From NCBI RefSeq assembly GCF_000340215.1, contig NW_006921538.1:1116001-1180000 (forward strand): a stretch of DNA of 64,000 nucleotides, in the 5' to 3' direction. Positions 31,833 to 46,689 of the stretch are shown one piece after another (position 1 is the stretch's first letter; each line of letters starts with the position of its first letter). The translations under genes and the position numbers were made by a program. The DNA is from Pseudocercospora fijiensis CIRAD86. Lineage: Eukaryota; Ascomycota; Dothideomycetes; Mycosphaerellales; Mycosphaerellaceae. The notes under the pieces are model-generated. The model was not told where the DNA came from. It did no database searches and saw only the letters and a program-made list of their open reading frames with translations.

Positions 31833-34773
31833 ATGGCCTACAAGGCGGAGACGAAGACCACTTTCGATGTGACCAGAGTCATACAGCCCATATATACTGG
31901 TGGTGCGGTCTCACTCAGCCAAAATGGCCGCATACTCGCATCAACATTAGGCGAGGAAGCACTCCTCACAGACCTCAACACTGGAGCACATTTGGCGAGA
32001 ATAGAGGGCGTGAGTGTCTGCTCCTTCTGCACAAGGCTTGCGACTGACTGTTGACACAAGTGATCAGGACGGCGACGCCCTCACCACTCTGATCCTCACG
32101 CCCGACGCATCGCACCTTGTACTATGCTCGCGATCGCTTTCCATGCGAATATATGCCTTACAGCATTCTGCGCTGCACCACGAGATCGATGCTAAGCTAG
32201 TGCGGACCGTCAAGCCGCACACCACACCTGTAGTCACGCTCGCTGTACATTCAACCAGCTCTTTGCTCGCGACCGGAGGTGCAGATGGCGTGGTGAAAGT
32301 CTGGGACATTCGCGCAGGCTTCGTGACCCACACATTCCGCGGTCATAGTGGTGTTGTCTCGGCACTTTGTTTCTTTCACTCCGACTCGGAAGAGGAGACA
32401 AAGTCTGTGAAGAGCAAGAAGCGAAAGAGCAGACAGCGGGATGATGAACCACAAGAGATGCAGAATGAGGAGACTTCGGGATTCAGACTTGCTTCAGGCG
32501 GAGAAGACGGACGTGTGAGGATATGGAATCTCCATACAGGGAGAGGCGTGGCAATGCTGGAGTCGCACGCGAGTGTGGTGCGCTCGTTGCATTACTCCCC
32601 CGAGCAGAAGTTGCTGCTATCTGCAAGCAGAGACAAGACTGTGATTTTGTGGGATTCGAAAACTTGGCAGCAAGCAGCAACGATTCCCGTGCTTGAGATT
32701 GTCGAGAGCTCCGGCTTTGTTCACGGGGGACGCTTCATCTATACCGGTGGCGAGCGTGCGAGATTGCGCATTTGGAACGTGCAGACAGGAGCCGAGTTGT
32801 CAGAGGATCAGGAAGAGGGCGCTGAGATCGAGGGCATCGTTGATGTCCAGCATCATTCGCAGCTTTCTTTTCTGCTCACTGTGCACGCGGATCAAACTTT
32901 AGTGCTCAGATCACTGGAAACGCTAGTACATGCATCAGCTTCACAGCGAATACCTCCTTTACCGATACTGCGACGGATTAGTGGGACTCACGACGAGGTC
33001 ATCGATTTGGCATACATCGGTCGCAGCCGCAATCACCTTGCGCTAGCCACCAATCTCGAAGACATACGAATCATCTCTGTGGACACGAAATTGTCTCCGA
33101 GTGCAGACTCTCCGTATTTTGGCGGAGACGTCGCTCTCCTGAAAGGACATTCGGATATCATCATCACCATTGACACCGACTGGTCAGGCTGCTGGCTTGC
33201 TACTGGTGCCAAGGATAACACCGCGAAGCTTTGGCGACTTGATGTTGAGAACGGCTCATACACTTGCCATGCGACCTTTACTGGACACGCTGAGAGCATC
33301 GGAGCGGTAGCATTACCCAATGCCTCTCCTGCAGTAGGGTCAAAGGAATACGACCATCCTCTCGAACACCCGCCGAAATACCTCGTCACCGGCAGCCAAG
33401 ACAAGACTATCAAGAAATGGAATGTGAGCACTTCACGAGCGGCTTACACTCACAAAGCGCATGACAAGGACATCAACGCAATCGAGACCTCGTATTCGAC
33501 GTCGCATCCGCTCTTCGCTTCTGCTTCACAAGATCGAACAGTAAAGATATGGGATGTTGACACAGGTGAGGCCATTGGTGTCTTGAGAGGCCACAAGCGC
33601 GGGGTCTGGACCGTTGCGTTCTCGCCTCCTGGCATGCCGTCATTGACGACTGGCGACAGCGGCAATGCTAGCAGTGCCAAAGGCATGGTCCTGACTGGAA
33701 GCGGAGACAAGACAGTCAAGATTTGGAGCTTGGCTGATTACAGCTGCTTACGAACATTTGAGGGTCACATCAATAGTATCCTGAAGGTCGTTTGGCTCCC
33801 TCCACCCAAGAAGGGCGGTAGCATTGGTTGTGGAGTTCAAGTGGTAAGTGCGGCAGGTGATGGGTTGGTGAAGGTGTGGGATGCGCAGACCTCGGAATGT
33901 GCTGCGACTCTCGACAACCACATTGATCGTGTATGGGCTTTGGCAGTCAAGCCAGCGTCAATACTGAACGCAAATCAGGACAAGACTCTTGTGCTGAAGG
34001 CAGACAAAGAAGAGGCCGATGATCCTACCAACACCTTGCAGCTTGAGCTTGTCTCTGGGTCTGCAGACAGCACGCTTACATTTTGGACCGATACAACGAC
34101 CGCCACCGCCCTCGCCGCCACCACGGTTGCGACACAGCGTATTAAGCAAGATCAAGAGCTTCAGAATGCGATCCGAGCAAGCAACTATCGCGAAGCGATC
34201 GTTCTTGCGCTACAGCTCAACCATCCGAAACGGCTACTCGATCTATTCAGCTCTGTGGTCGATACTGCCACACCAGACTCGGGAAGTTTCACCGGTCGCA
34301 ATGAGGTGGACGAGGTCCTTGCCTCTTTGAGCGACACTCAATTGTGGAATCTTTACCGCCGCACCAGAGACTGGAATTCCAACGGCCGCACTGCACATGT
34401 CGCTCAACGTGTCCTCGCCGCGATGTACCACATCTTCCCAAAAGAGAAGCTGCTTCATCTCAACCGACGACGAAAGGCTGCCGTGCCGCAAGAGGAGGAA
34501 GACGAGTTGAGTGCCGCCATGGCGCAGCTTACTGCCCAGGACAAGATGAAGAGCAAGGAGAGTGTGAAAGACGTCAATGACGCGCTGAAAGCATACACCG
34601 AACGACATTATCAGCGACTAGAAAAGACAAGCGAAGAGAGATACGTTCTGCTTTGGGCGGTTCGGCAAATGGATGATGTTAGCGCAGCTGGTGGTAATGC
34701 TTTCCTCAGCAACGGCGTGAATAGCTATGCGACTACAGACGCGGAGGATGTTTTAATATTAGAAGCTAGATAG
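31833..34773 (+). CDS. UTP13: U3 snoRNA-associated protein 13 (Utp13/TBL3), WD40
   Basis: Two exons: 31833–32009 and 32068–34773 (2883 nt, 960 aa). The intron is gtgagt…atcag (58 bp, phase 0) and joins LARIEG to DGDALTTLIL. At least ten WD repeats are visible, for example ADGVVKVWDIR, EDGRVRIWNLH, SRDKTVILWD, SQDKTIKKWN, SQDRTVKIWDVD, SGDKTVKIWSL and AGDGLVKVWDA, giving two propellers. The C-terminal ~170 residues (YREAIVLALQLNHPKRLLDL, AYTERHYQRLEK) are the Utp13 domain that ties the UTP-B complex of the 90S pre-ribosome together. It acts in the nucleolus in 18S rRNA processing. The last residues (about DVLILEAR) and the stop are made of TpA-rich repeat DNA, so the natural C-terminus may have been replaced; the domain itself seems complete. 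Confidence 0.9.
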
Positions 34774-37700
34774 ACTATTCTACTTAAGAAGTTTTGCGTA
34801 AACTTGCTTTCGCGACGTCGGATAGTTAGCCTTACTAGGCTATTATACCTCGAGGGCCCCGTCGCCTATAACTCTACTATACTAACTATACTAACTAGAT
34901 TCTCTAATTAATTTTTTCCTTTACAATAACTATTACTTATTTCTATTTATCTAGATTACTTAAAATCTAGAAAACCTATTACTAGTATAGTGCTATTTTT
35001 TAAAGTAGCTACGTCCGTATAACGTCCGTATACTAACTAGTATATACCGTAGGGGATTGACTAACGTAATAGATAGAACATACTAGAAGCGGCTCTATAG
35101 GCATAAAACGCGGGTGCCTAAACCGTTTAAAAACCTTACTTTAAACCTTACTAGTTTCTTCAAGTAAGCTAACTATATCGCAAGAATCTAATACCTCTAT
35201 ATTATCGATACCTAAATACCTGCCCTATAAGCACTAGTAGGAGGCCTAGTATAGGCATATATATAGCTATATACCTTAGCGACCTCGGCTAGACTACGTA
35301 CTTAAAAATACAATAGATTCTATACGTAAGCGCTATAAAGCTATTATACGAAATAAGGAGTACCTAACTAAGTATTAGCTAAAATTGGTTTAGCAATTAA
35401 CGGTCCGCTAGCGGCCCCTATTAGCGTTCTATATAGACGTAGCTACTTTAAAGAATAGTACTATACCTATATTAGCTAGAATTACTTAAAATCTATAGTA
35501 TACTATCTATTAATTTTTAGTAAATAATCGCTATTAGGCGATATACAAATAATATATAATTACTAGCAAACGATATATAAGTTAAATAACTAGTTCGAAC
35601 AATGTATAGACTAGTATTAAATAATATACTACTAATTTATCGACTTCCGGATTTTTAAAAGAGGCTTATAGAGCTAAAAGCTTCTGCTATACTATATATA
35701 TTCATAAAAATAGAAATCTATAGTTATTAAAAGTAATAGGAAACCTCTACCTAAAGATCTCTAGGAAAGCCTAGTAGTATATAATTACTATAAAGACAAG
35801 AACTAGAGAATTAAAGGGACTAATAGCCTCTATAAAGATCCTTATAGTTTCTATTCTATTATCTTTATATAGTCTAAAGATCTTAAAGAATATATTAACA
35901 GATTTATTTAAAACTATAAATTCATCTTATTACTATAAGTCCTAGTAGTAATAGATACTAATAAACGATAAGTAGAGACGAAAAACCTAAGTCTTAGTAT
36001 AGATTATCTATTTGCATCTAGCACCTTCCTAATTTGGAATCTAACGCTTATCTAACGCGAATCTAGCGTATCTAAATTAAGTATTAGGCAGTACTAGCTC
36101 GACCTAGTTAGCGATAACTAGCTTCTATTAAACAGTAATTTAAGTATTTAAGAGATACTCTAAGCGAGAAGAGTCTAAGTATATTTATTCTCTAATTACG
36201 TATAGGACTAGTAGTAGCGGTCGATGCTAGTACCCTAATAGGGAGGTTTCTTATAAAGACAGTTCTATTAGCTTTTAGAATTTTTAGGGAACGACGGGGA
36301 AAATCTTAGATCGCTACAAGATTCTAGGACCTATTAGCTAAAATTTAGATAAAAGATCTAGCCCTAACTAAGTTAAAGTTAAAATAAGGGCCTAGAAATC
36401 GGTTAGAAACTTGTACCTTAGTTAAAAGCTTATAGGTTCTATCGTTTCTAGAATAGTTAGTTCTAGAGCTCTAATTGCGAGATATAGACTAGGGATACCT
36501 AGAAGTACGCACAAGCTACTAGGCGTATATAGGATATTCTAGGACTTTACTAGCTATTATAGAAAGGCGACGAATATCGCTAATTAGCGAGATAAGTAAT
36601 TTTACTACGATCTACTCTACGACTACTATTACAACTTCTAATACTTTCTATAAGTTCTACTCTACTATAGATTATATCCTCGAAAAGGAAAAACGCCTAC
36701 GTATCTTATAAGAACTCGGAAACTAAAGATAATAGATACCTATAGGTATATCTATATCTGTAGCTATCTATAGCTTCGATAAGCCTATATAATACGCGAT
36801 TCTATCGACCTAAACGGACGAAACGAACGATATACCGTCGATAACTAACGATAGTATCGAATGACTCGAAAAGATTTAATCGATATACGAACGAATTCGA
36901 TCGATTTACGAACCGATTTAAACTATTCCGACCGATATATCGACCCCGGCTTTAAAGGAGAGGCCTAAAGAGTATTTAATACCTACTACGCTATACCTTT
37001 GATAGACGGAGAGCTACGGTCGTCTAGAGTTACTAAAGTCCTTCTAAAAGGACCTATAAAAAAAGCTAGCGGTATACTATTGCTTTAGGACGGAGAGCTA
37101 GGGAAAGAAGGACGGAGACTTCTAGAAGAGTATATATAGTATCGCAACCATCCTCCTTATAAGGTACTATAAAAGCGGAGTCTAAAGATCTTGTTGTATA
37201 TGCGACCGTATATCTATTGGAGAATATCTACTATAGATACGATTATTTAGACGTTGGCCTATCTATAGATAGAGATAGAGATAATAATACCTATAGGTAT
37301 AGGTATAAGAACTTAGATACTACTGCCTATCGATAATCTATCTATAGGCGAGTTATACTGTCTAGGATAGACTCTATAGATCGAGAAATCTCGAGTATTT
37401 CAAAATAACCTAGTATCTAAATATCTGTCCCAGAGGCTACTATTAATAGAATAGCTATTCTAATCGTAGATAAAGAGTATCTTAACGATATCTAACAATA
37501 TTTGAAGAATCAGATATCTATACTTGTTCTATAGCCAAACTTACTAATCTTTAAGATAAAATCATCTGTATATTCCCTTTCTTCCCTTAAGTAGATAATA
37601 GATTACATGTCTATCCGTCTCTAGATCTTGAATTAAAAGAGGTCTGTTAAAGATACTGTTTCTCTTTAGGCTTTATTTTCTTAGATAGGTAAAAAGAGCT

Positions 37701-40128
37701 CTGTCCCTAGTATCTAAGATATTTTGCATTTATAATTATAAGCTAGTTTTTCTTTAAGAGCTTAATCGCTAAATTCCGCTAAGAACTACCTAAGGAAACC
37801 TAGACTTCGAAGATGTATCTTCTCCTGTTATAAGAAAAGTAAGTACTAGGCGCTACGTAGCAAGAGATATATCTCTTACTAGAGAATCTCTTATATTTAG
37901 TTAATTAAAAGAATCATAAAACTACACGTTTGCGTTCTAAAGGATACAGTCGTTTTTAGTAGAGAAACGCTACTTTCGAGCTATTCCCGACGAGAACATA
38001 GACTAAGATATTAAGGCTAAAGCCTTTATAATCCTACTACTATTAGCGGAGGACGATCCTCTACTATGCAAATACAGAGTAAAACCAATCCTAAAGAGAC
38101 TTAGAATACTCTTTAATTACTATATTCATTAGGGGATTTTTCTCTTATTATCTCTTACTAAAGGGGTTATTCTAAACTACTATAGAATTCTCTAATAGGG
38201 TCGAGCAAAACGGTAGTGCTATTCGCCGCTTAACTAGCGAATTGGCGTCTAAAAAGTGAAAGAAATAGTACTATTAATTAAGTCTAGAAAGCCTAGGATT
38301 CAATTACCTAAAGAGCCTACTATACGCTATTTAAGGAAGGGAGATAAAAGCGTATCTAAAAAGAAGCATACGTATACCAAACCGGACGGTTACATAGAAG
38401 ATAAGTGCTCTTATAAGACCCTTCTAAAGCCCTAAAGCAGTTCTATCTTAATAAAGATAAATCTTTTAGTAGTACTAAAGAAGACGTATACTTTACTAGA
38501 ATAAAAGAACTAGACCGTAGAAACTTTCTAGCCGAAGTCTATCCTTATTAGTCTATAGACAATCTATCTATAGTAAACAATTTATTTGTAGATAACAGTT
38601 CTAGTTCTAGTAGAAAATAAGTATACTCTTCGTTAGACTCGTCTAGCAATACCGCTTTTATCTTATATAGCGGCGTATCTAGATATATTCTAAGTAATAT
38701 TTCTTAGTTATAGACTTGTGCTAATAAGCCTACTACGACAATTTATAAATCAGAGTAACGCCGATTATATAGTCGCTTATAGCATAGGAGATATAAGACT
38801 ACTACTTATAGTTAGAGCCTTAGTATACGAGGCTATAATACTTAAATATCTATATACAGGGCGAGGGCATAGAAGTAGCTGGATTTATCTATAATAGAAT
38901 ACTATATTCTAGGCTTAATTTCAGATTCGCGTACAAAATTAAGAATCTTGAAATATCTAGCGTATTATAAGGGTCTTAAATATCCCCAAGAGCTTATAAT
39001 CTAGAGCTAACAAAGCGATTCTATTCGTATAGAAAGATCTTATAAACTATAGTCTATTAGATATAGCGTGCTATATATATACCTAAGGGGTCAAAATCTT
39101 ATAGGGCAATATATTACTAAATCTAGGGACTTTAATACTAATAAAGAAAAATCCTTAGTAGGTGCAGATGTAAATACTCCTACTTCTATATATAGATAAT
39201 GCTATAGTTCTAGAAGAAAGGGAATATAATCTTTACAGAAGTACTACTAGTCTAGAAAAAAATCAAGACCCTCTATCTATAGAGGATAATAGTTTGAACT
39301 AGAAAATTATATATAATTATCTTTTCAACAATAAATACTAGAAGGCAATCGTCTAACTTTAAATCCTTGTTCTATACTCTAGAAGACAATAGTCTAGAAG
39401 ACGAGCTAGCTCTTTAAGCTAATAATAATCTTTATAGTAACGAGCCTACGTCTCCTAAAGAGGGTATAGAATTTAGTTAGCGAGATTTAATACAATTTAA
39501 AATATAGAATTCTACTATATTAAAAATCTAGAATTTAGCAGATCTACCGCCTAATAGCAAAGCAATTAGTAAGTATCTATTAGGTTTATAAAGAAAAGCG
39601 GGATTCTAAAGATATTATTATTAAAGAGACAAGCCTTCAGGTTATTAAGGTATTTAGCTAGATAGAAAATATAAATTACGAACAAACATTGAGTAATATC
39701 TATCGTTTTAAAACTTACCAATGTTTATTCGCTAAGGCGGTCTATTACGAGAATAAATACGGAGACTAGAACGTTGATCTAGCGTTCTCTTAGCCCTATT
39801 AATAAATAATTATACTTAATATAGCCTATAGGTTTCGACAAAGATAAGACTAAAGTATATTGTTTTAAAACTACCTTATAAAGCGGGAAAAACCCCTAGA
39901 TAGTAGTATCTATACTTGAAATCTTTACTTACTAAACTAACTTTTAATCTCCTTAATAAAGACGGCGCGGCGTTTATAAATAGTAAAATAGGCCTTATAA
40001 TGATGTATTACGTAGATAATATACTTATATTTAGCTCTAATCGGAAAGGACTAGATCCTATCTCTACGCCAAATAATATCGGGATACGTCTAAGAAAGTC
40101 TTAAGAATACTAAGCTTCTATATATTAA

Positions 40129-40294
40129 TATTTATTAAGAGGCTATCTAAGTTAATAACGAGTTAAAATAGGAAAGAAAGAAAGGACGAGGTCCTTCCGT
40201 AGGAGGTACTTTTATCCGCTTATCGGAGGTCCGATACAATTACATAACCTAGTTACGTAGTCCGATTTATATAGAAGTTGCTAAAATCGTAATA
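40129..40294. repeat. left LTR of the nested gypsy element
   Basis: About 166 bp closely matching 45661–45827, starting TATTTATTAAGAGGC and ending ATCGTAATA. TA at both ends fits TG…CA termini after C→T mutation. A 4-bp flank TTAA precedes it. Confidence 0.8.
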
Positions 40295-42021
40295 GTACTC
40301 TCCCCCTTCGTAGGCGACGTCTATAGCGTATTATTTCCTCGTAAACGAAGTATTACGATTATAGCGACTACTAATAGCGTACTCGGTCGTATTATTATTA
40401 CTAAGTTAATAATATATAGTCGGGGCTTGCTAGGGTACTTGTAATATTATTCTTCTACTACCTCCTTTGTATTAGTAACGTCTTTAGCGGCCTCCTATAT
40501 AGGTCTATTATATCTAATCTACTTTATGTTCTATTATACGTTCTTCCGTTTACCCTTTATATCTAATATTTTCTCTACTTCCTATTACTTATTACCGTTA
40601 ATTACTAATAGCGGAGGTAGCTCGTATCGCTAGCTAGATATACCTACTTTTAGCGCAGGTATTAGTAGCGAGGTATAGAGTACGTCGTATACTCGTATCG
40701 AATTAGGCAATTGTAACTAGTACGTATATAGTAATACTACTTTGACGGTCCTATATAGTCTAGAATTCTTTCTTTACGTCGAGCTTAGCGTTTAGTCTAT
40801 TAGTACGTATTCGTTTAAGCGATAAGAAGACTTTATCGCTAACGCGGTAAGTAGGAGCTAGTCGACGGTACTAGTTAGCGGAGTCTTCTATACGAGATTA
40901 TTAGTATCTTATCTATTCGATAAAATAGGCCTCGAGAGTTTATAGGTAATCGATCTAAGCCTAAGTATCGTTTTTAAGTAGTAGATCTTCTTCTAGTAAC
41001 TTTAAAGGCTTACTTATAAGGCGCGGATTATAGCTATAGCTAGCTTAAAACGGTAATAATCTAATAGTCTCGGAAGGTACGTTATTTCTTATAAACTAAG
41101 CGATAGGAAGCTATAGGCTCTAGTAGTCTTATTCGTATTAGTTTATATACGACTAGAAACATTCTTCTATAACTTCGTTTAAGCGCTTAGTCTAACTATC
41201 TGTTTATAGATAACGAGCGGTTAATAGGTTACGCTTAATATATAAACGCTTATATAGGTAGTTCTAGAACTTAGAGATAAATATATACCTCGGTTAGATA
41301 TAATAGTATCTAGAAGGCTATAAAGCTTCTAAACGTAAGTAAGAGAGATATTAGCGACTACTTACGCGTTTAAATATCCTTCCTTATATACGAATAGTAT
41401 AAGGTAACGTATTTTAGTTAATCGATCGACGATAACGAGGATCGAGTTATAACTAGAGCTATTATATAGGCTAGTAATAAAGTCTATCGTTATACTCTTC
41501 TACTAAATAGTCGATATAAATAGCGGTCGAAGGAGCCTACGATTTACTTACCTCGATAATTTAGTCTAGAGATAGGGTATAGCAAGTACTAATATATCGT
41601 TTAATATCTTTCGCGTATTTGCGGTAAGAAGTAGCTACGACTAATAAGATAGAGCGTCTTTATAATACTAGAGTACCCGGCGGCGGAGTAGTTATAATAT
41701 ATATAAATAACGTTACTATAGAGCGCTTTATCTATCTCTTTAGCTTCTAGTATATAGAGGTAGCTATAATAGAATAGAAGACCGTTTTTAATTTTCTAGT
41801 CTAAAAGCGATAAAAGGAGATTATTCGAAGGATCTAATCTACTATAGAGATATCGCTTTATATATTAGAAGAAAGTATCTTTAATCTATATATTTCGAAT
41901 TCGCTTAGTAATATTCTCTGCGTTAATTAGGGTCTCGGCGCCGAGAGATCCTATAGTAAATATAACTATATTATTATACGTAGTATCGGCAGGAGCTTTT
42001 ATAAAATAAGCTTTATTCCGA

Positions 42022-42153
42022 CCTTAATCCTAATCCTAACCCTAGGGGCGACTATTATAAGAAATATAAAAGTCGTAAAATCGTCTATTTCTTCGAGAAT
42101 TCTAGTTATTTACCTTAGGGTTACGTAGCCCTAACCCTAATCCTAGCCCTAAG
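42022..42153. repeat. short telomere-like CCCTAA tracts
   Basis: Degenerate CCCTAA/CCTAAT units occur at 42022–42045 and 42127–42153 within the nested gypsy element. A further tract with CTCTAA units is at 44443–44467. Each has only three to four units. Confidence 0.6.
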
Positions 42154-45100
42154 AAGAAGATCTTATATACGGCTAAGCGGAGGTCTACTACTAGATTATA
42201 TAGTTTTAGTATAAGTTAGTAGTTTTATTTAATATACGGATCTTTAACTAGTAAAAGTAGATCGATAGAGCGGTATATAAGCGAATCCGGCTTAGCTCCT
42301 TATCTATCCGGACAGTATATAATCTTAAAAGTAAAGTTACTAAGGAACTTACTCTAGCGAGCTTAGCGGTAATTAATTTACTTAGTAGATATATAGAACT
42401 ATAGGTTACGGTAATCGGTAACAACTCGAATAGACTCTTTATTAAATCGGTAGCCTTTTAATTCGGATCTCTATAATTTCAAGGCCTTAATAATACCGAG
42501 AAGTCCTTTATCGTAAATCTCGTAATTATACTTAGTAGGCGTTATCTTCTTTAAGGAGTAACTAATAGGCTTCTATACACCGTCGGTATATAGTTAAGAT
42601 ATAGTACCGGTAGTAATATAATCGGAAGCGTCGGTCTTAATTATTATAGATAGGTCTAGGTTACAATAAGCTAATACTAGTATAGATATAAAGGCGGCAT
42701 TAAGTTACTTAAACGAGTCTTAGTAGGCTATCATCTATACGAAGGGCGTATCCTTATACGTTAATAGAACTATAGGCTTTACGATCTATACGAAGTCGCG
42801 AATAAAGCGGTAGCAGAAGTTTACGAAGCCAAGGAAGGACTATATCTCCCTAATATTAGTTCCTAAGGAATAGGTTAGTCGCGTACGGCTTCAACCTTCT
42901 TATCGTCTATATAGATACCGTCTATACTAATAACGAGGCCTAGGTACTTGACTTCTATTACTTTAAACTCCGACTTCGACACACTAGCGCGTAGACCGGC
43001 TTTAAAAAGCGCGTCTATTACTTAACGAACGTTGTAATAGTATTCTTCGATAGAATTAGAGTAGATTAGTATATTATCTAGGTACGTAGTATAGAATATA
43101 TCGAGGAAGGGTTAGAGGGTATTGTTAGTATATTACTAGAAAGAGTAGATAGCGCGTTATATAGTCCGAATAGTATAACTTTATATTCGAAGAGGCCGTA
43201 ACGGGTACGGAAGGCTGTTTTCTACTCGTATCCGGGTTCGATACGGAGTTAGTTAAAGGCCGAGGTAATATCGAGTTTACTATATACTACACTTTACTTA
43301 ATCGGTCGAGTATCTCTTAGATAAGAAGGATCGGGTATCTATTCTTTACCGTAATCTTATTTAATTTCCTATAGTCTATATAGAAGCGTAGATTACTACC
43401 TAGTTTCTTAATAAATAGTATAGGTAAGGAACACTATAATATTAATACCTAAATAAAGCCTTTGTCGAGATCGTCTTTTAAATAGTTATATAGGACTTCT
43501 AGTTCCTTATACGATATACCGTAAAGCAGGCTATATATAGTCTCTTTACCTTCGATAGTATTAATACGATAGTTTTATCCTAGTCGATATAGTAGTAACT
43601 TCTTCGCGTCTTCCTATAATAACATTATTAACCGCCTATAATAATTAATATTAAGGAACCTTATCGGTAGGGTTAATACAATTCTTCTTAGTTATTTCTT
43701 TCTCTATATCTCGTAGAGACGCGGCGAATATAAATAAGTCCTTTTTCTTCGTCTACTAATCGAAGACCTATACGCTTACTAGAGCTATAGTTATATTAAT
43801 TATACGGATAAGCGCTAGTAGCGAAGGTCTCGGCGCTAGTCGCGGCGACAGATATAGTAGAGGCGAGGGAGGAGATAAGAACTAAGTTAATACTAACCGA
43901 CGCGTAGGATAGTAGCGCTAGTTAACTATTGCTAATAATTAGTATTTCGTATTCTACTCTATATCTAACGTAGACGAAGGTTTATTATAAGCCGTTAAGA
44001 AATAATAAAAAACGAGATACTATTTATCGTCCTCGGGTATAATACTTCCTAACTATACGAGTAAACTAATCTTTATATCTATCCTTCTAGCAATACTATT
44101 TCCGGTAGTATAGTTCCTTCTATAGTAACGGTATTAGTAACTCTACTATAAATAGCTCTAAAACGCGACTTTACTTAAGAGCTATACTTTTCCCTCCTTT
44201 TTAGTACTATTATTAATTTCGTCGATAGTAGGAGATAGGTTAGTAGACGTAGCGGAAGCGCTAAAGGAGGAGATACATAAGTTATATTTTAACGGTTATT
44301 ACTATTATAGGTTTAGTTACGGCGAATAAGTTCGGAGTAAGTAGTATCGGACTAGAAGTAGACGTAATTACTACTATAGAAGCAATATAGGCCTTCGCGG
44401 CGACGGCGATCTCGTTCTTTAAACATAATACGACGATAATTACTCTAACCCTAACTCTAACCCTAAAGTAGTAGAGTTGCGTAGATTACGGATAGATAGT
44501 AGTCGTAGGCGTAGATTACGGATAGTAGTCGTAGTCGCAGTAGTACCCACATTACTAGTATAGGTAAATTAGCCTTAGTTATTATATAGAGCTACGTACC
44601 CCTATAGTATATAGCTATTATTAGAGCTGCCGGCGCTATTTTTATTACGGTTCGTATAGAAACTAAGGCTCGAATTAGTAACGTTACTAGTATTGTATTT
44701 AGTACCGTTCTGGTTAGCTTCTATACAGTACTAGTAGAGTCGGTTATCGATAATAGTTAGTCGTCGGTATAAGGCTAAAGTAAATTCCTTATTCTTCTAC
44801 TTTAGGTTATCTAATTATATCTAGTAGTAGCAACTTGATTAGGATTACTAAAGGCGTCTATTAGTAGTTTATAGCTATCTCCTAGTATAGGTCTATTCGG
44901 GTCGCGTAATAATAGGGCTTCTATATTACAACGAGTACGAGCGGCTTATTTACTAGTCCTACGGGCGAGGTCTATAGTAGAAGCCTATTACTTCTATAGG
45001 CGTACTACTTAATAAGCTAGATCGTCGCGTTACTAGTATACGACAGTTAACGTATTCTATACTAGCTAAGCGGCTTAGCTTTAGCGCTCTATTTCTATGC

Positions 45101-45660
45101 GAGCTTAAGCTAGCTCTTTATTAAAATAGGTATTAGTCTTATAGTAAGCCTAGTATATTTGTTCGATTATCTCTATCTCTTACTAGTATTACTTACGGAG
45201 GGTAGCTACGGACTAGTCTAGCTTAGTTATATACCAGAATATGCTTTCGGCTACCTCTTAATTACTCAATCTACGGAAGAGGTTCTAAATATCCTAGATA
45301 CTACTAGGGATAGGCTACTAGATTACGCTATCGATATCTACGAGGCTAGGTCGTAGACCTTAGGGTAGTCCCTACTTAGGTACTCCGTTTACTAAACGGT
45401 TTCCTCTATTAGTAATATTAGTAAACTTAGAGCCGCTACCGTAATTAGTCGGTAGGCCTAGTAGATCTATAGCAAAGTAGTAGCTATTACGGTCGGCGGT
45501 TTAGGGTATATTAGTATATAGGCCGTAACAATATAGGGTTTATAGGCGCTATCGTATAACGAGGAGCGCAGAAATAGTAATAGCGATAGCGATTGCTAGC
45601 GGGTCGTATTAGTAGGGGATTACGTCGTAGGTTATTAAGGAACTCTTTATTCTATTAAAA

Positions 45661-45827
45661 TATTAATTAAGAGGCTATCTAAATTAATAACGAGTTAAAG
45701 AAGGAAAGAAAGAAAGAACGAGGTCCTTCCGTAGGAGGTGCTTTTATCCGCTTATCGGAGGTCCGATATAATTACGTAACCTAGTTACGTAATCCGATTT
45801 TATATAGAAGTTGCTTAGATCGTAATA
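45661..45827. repeat. right LTR of the nested gypsy element
   Basis: About 167 bp matching the left LTR with one 1-bp length difference and scattered transitions. It is followed by CTAA, which equals the left flank TTAA after one C/T change, a possible 4-bp target duplication. Confidence 0.8.
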
Positions 45828-46689
45828 CTAAAGTAGGTTTATTAATCTACTAATCGACTAAGATTAGGCCGGATTTAAGCTATACTATAGGCGTAGTATC
45901 TAGGTTTTCCTCTAATTATAATAAAACGTACCCTTTAGTAAAGGCCTTAAATATTACATTAGTATATAACTTATAATTAAAACATCTGTTAGTCGCGTAT
46001 AGCGACGCTAACTAGAGGATTACCTATAGTACGCGGGGTTCTACTTCGGGTTATACATTTTTCCCTAGGACTTAAAGTATCTATTACTAAACTTAGTACC
46101 CTATCTAATTACGAGGCTAAAGATGCAATAATTGCCTTAAGAGAAAGTTTTAGAAATGTATCTTTCTAAAAGATATATAAAGAACTCGGTACAAAAACGG
46201 GTAACTATCTCGTATATTCTAATAGTAAATCGACTGTAGTAATAGCGAATAATCTCAAAGGTTACTCTTAGACGAGTTATATAGATATTCCGGGATACTA
46301 AGGAATAAGAAGAAACGTTCTAGAGAAATCTATAGACCTTAAATTTATTTTAACTAAAGATTACTTTGCGGATATATTTATTAAGGGCTTAGTAGCTAGT
46401 TTACTAGGAAGGCTTAGAGAATAGATAAAACTATATAAATAATAGAAATCCTTGTCCTAAAAGAAATAAGCTATCCGACCTCTAAAAGGTCGATATTACC
46501 GAATCTGTAGGTAGCTATAGATAGTTTATATAAGATTTACGCGCCGACTAGTAGTCTTAAGTTTCTATTATTTAGGTACTATAAACTATATAGAGCAGAG
46601 AAATAATATTGTTCGATATTATCTTACTAACTCCTAATTATATACCTACCGAGGAGTACCTTAAGAACGTTAAGATTTAAGGGGGTTTT

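Larger units (their letters stand above)
40129..45827 (-). mobile_element. RIP-degraded Ty3/gypsy retrotransposon nested in the copia element
   Basis: It is flanked by two LTRs and codes on the minus strand. Reverse transcriptase lies at about 42900–43330, with KLDITSAFN.LRIEPGYE, KTAFRTRYGLFEYKVILFGL and YLDNILIYSNSIEE (family YLDD), followed by KYLGLVISIDGI. Lower coordinates should hold RNase H and integrase and higher ones gag, which I could not delimit. The insertion falls between the RT and RNase H parts of the copia element. Confidence 0.7.

Noticed and set aside
39916..40104. A real 62-aa gene
   Set aside because: It is the surviving open piece of the copia reverse transcriptase around the YVDN motif, not an independent gene.
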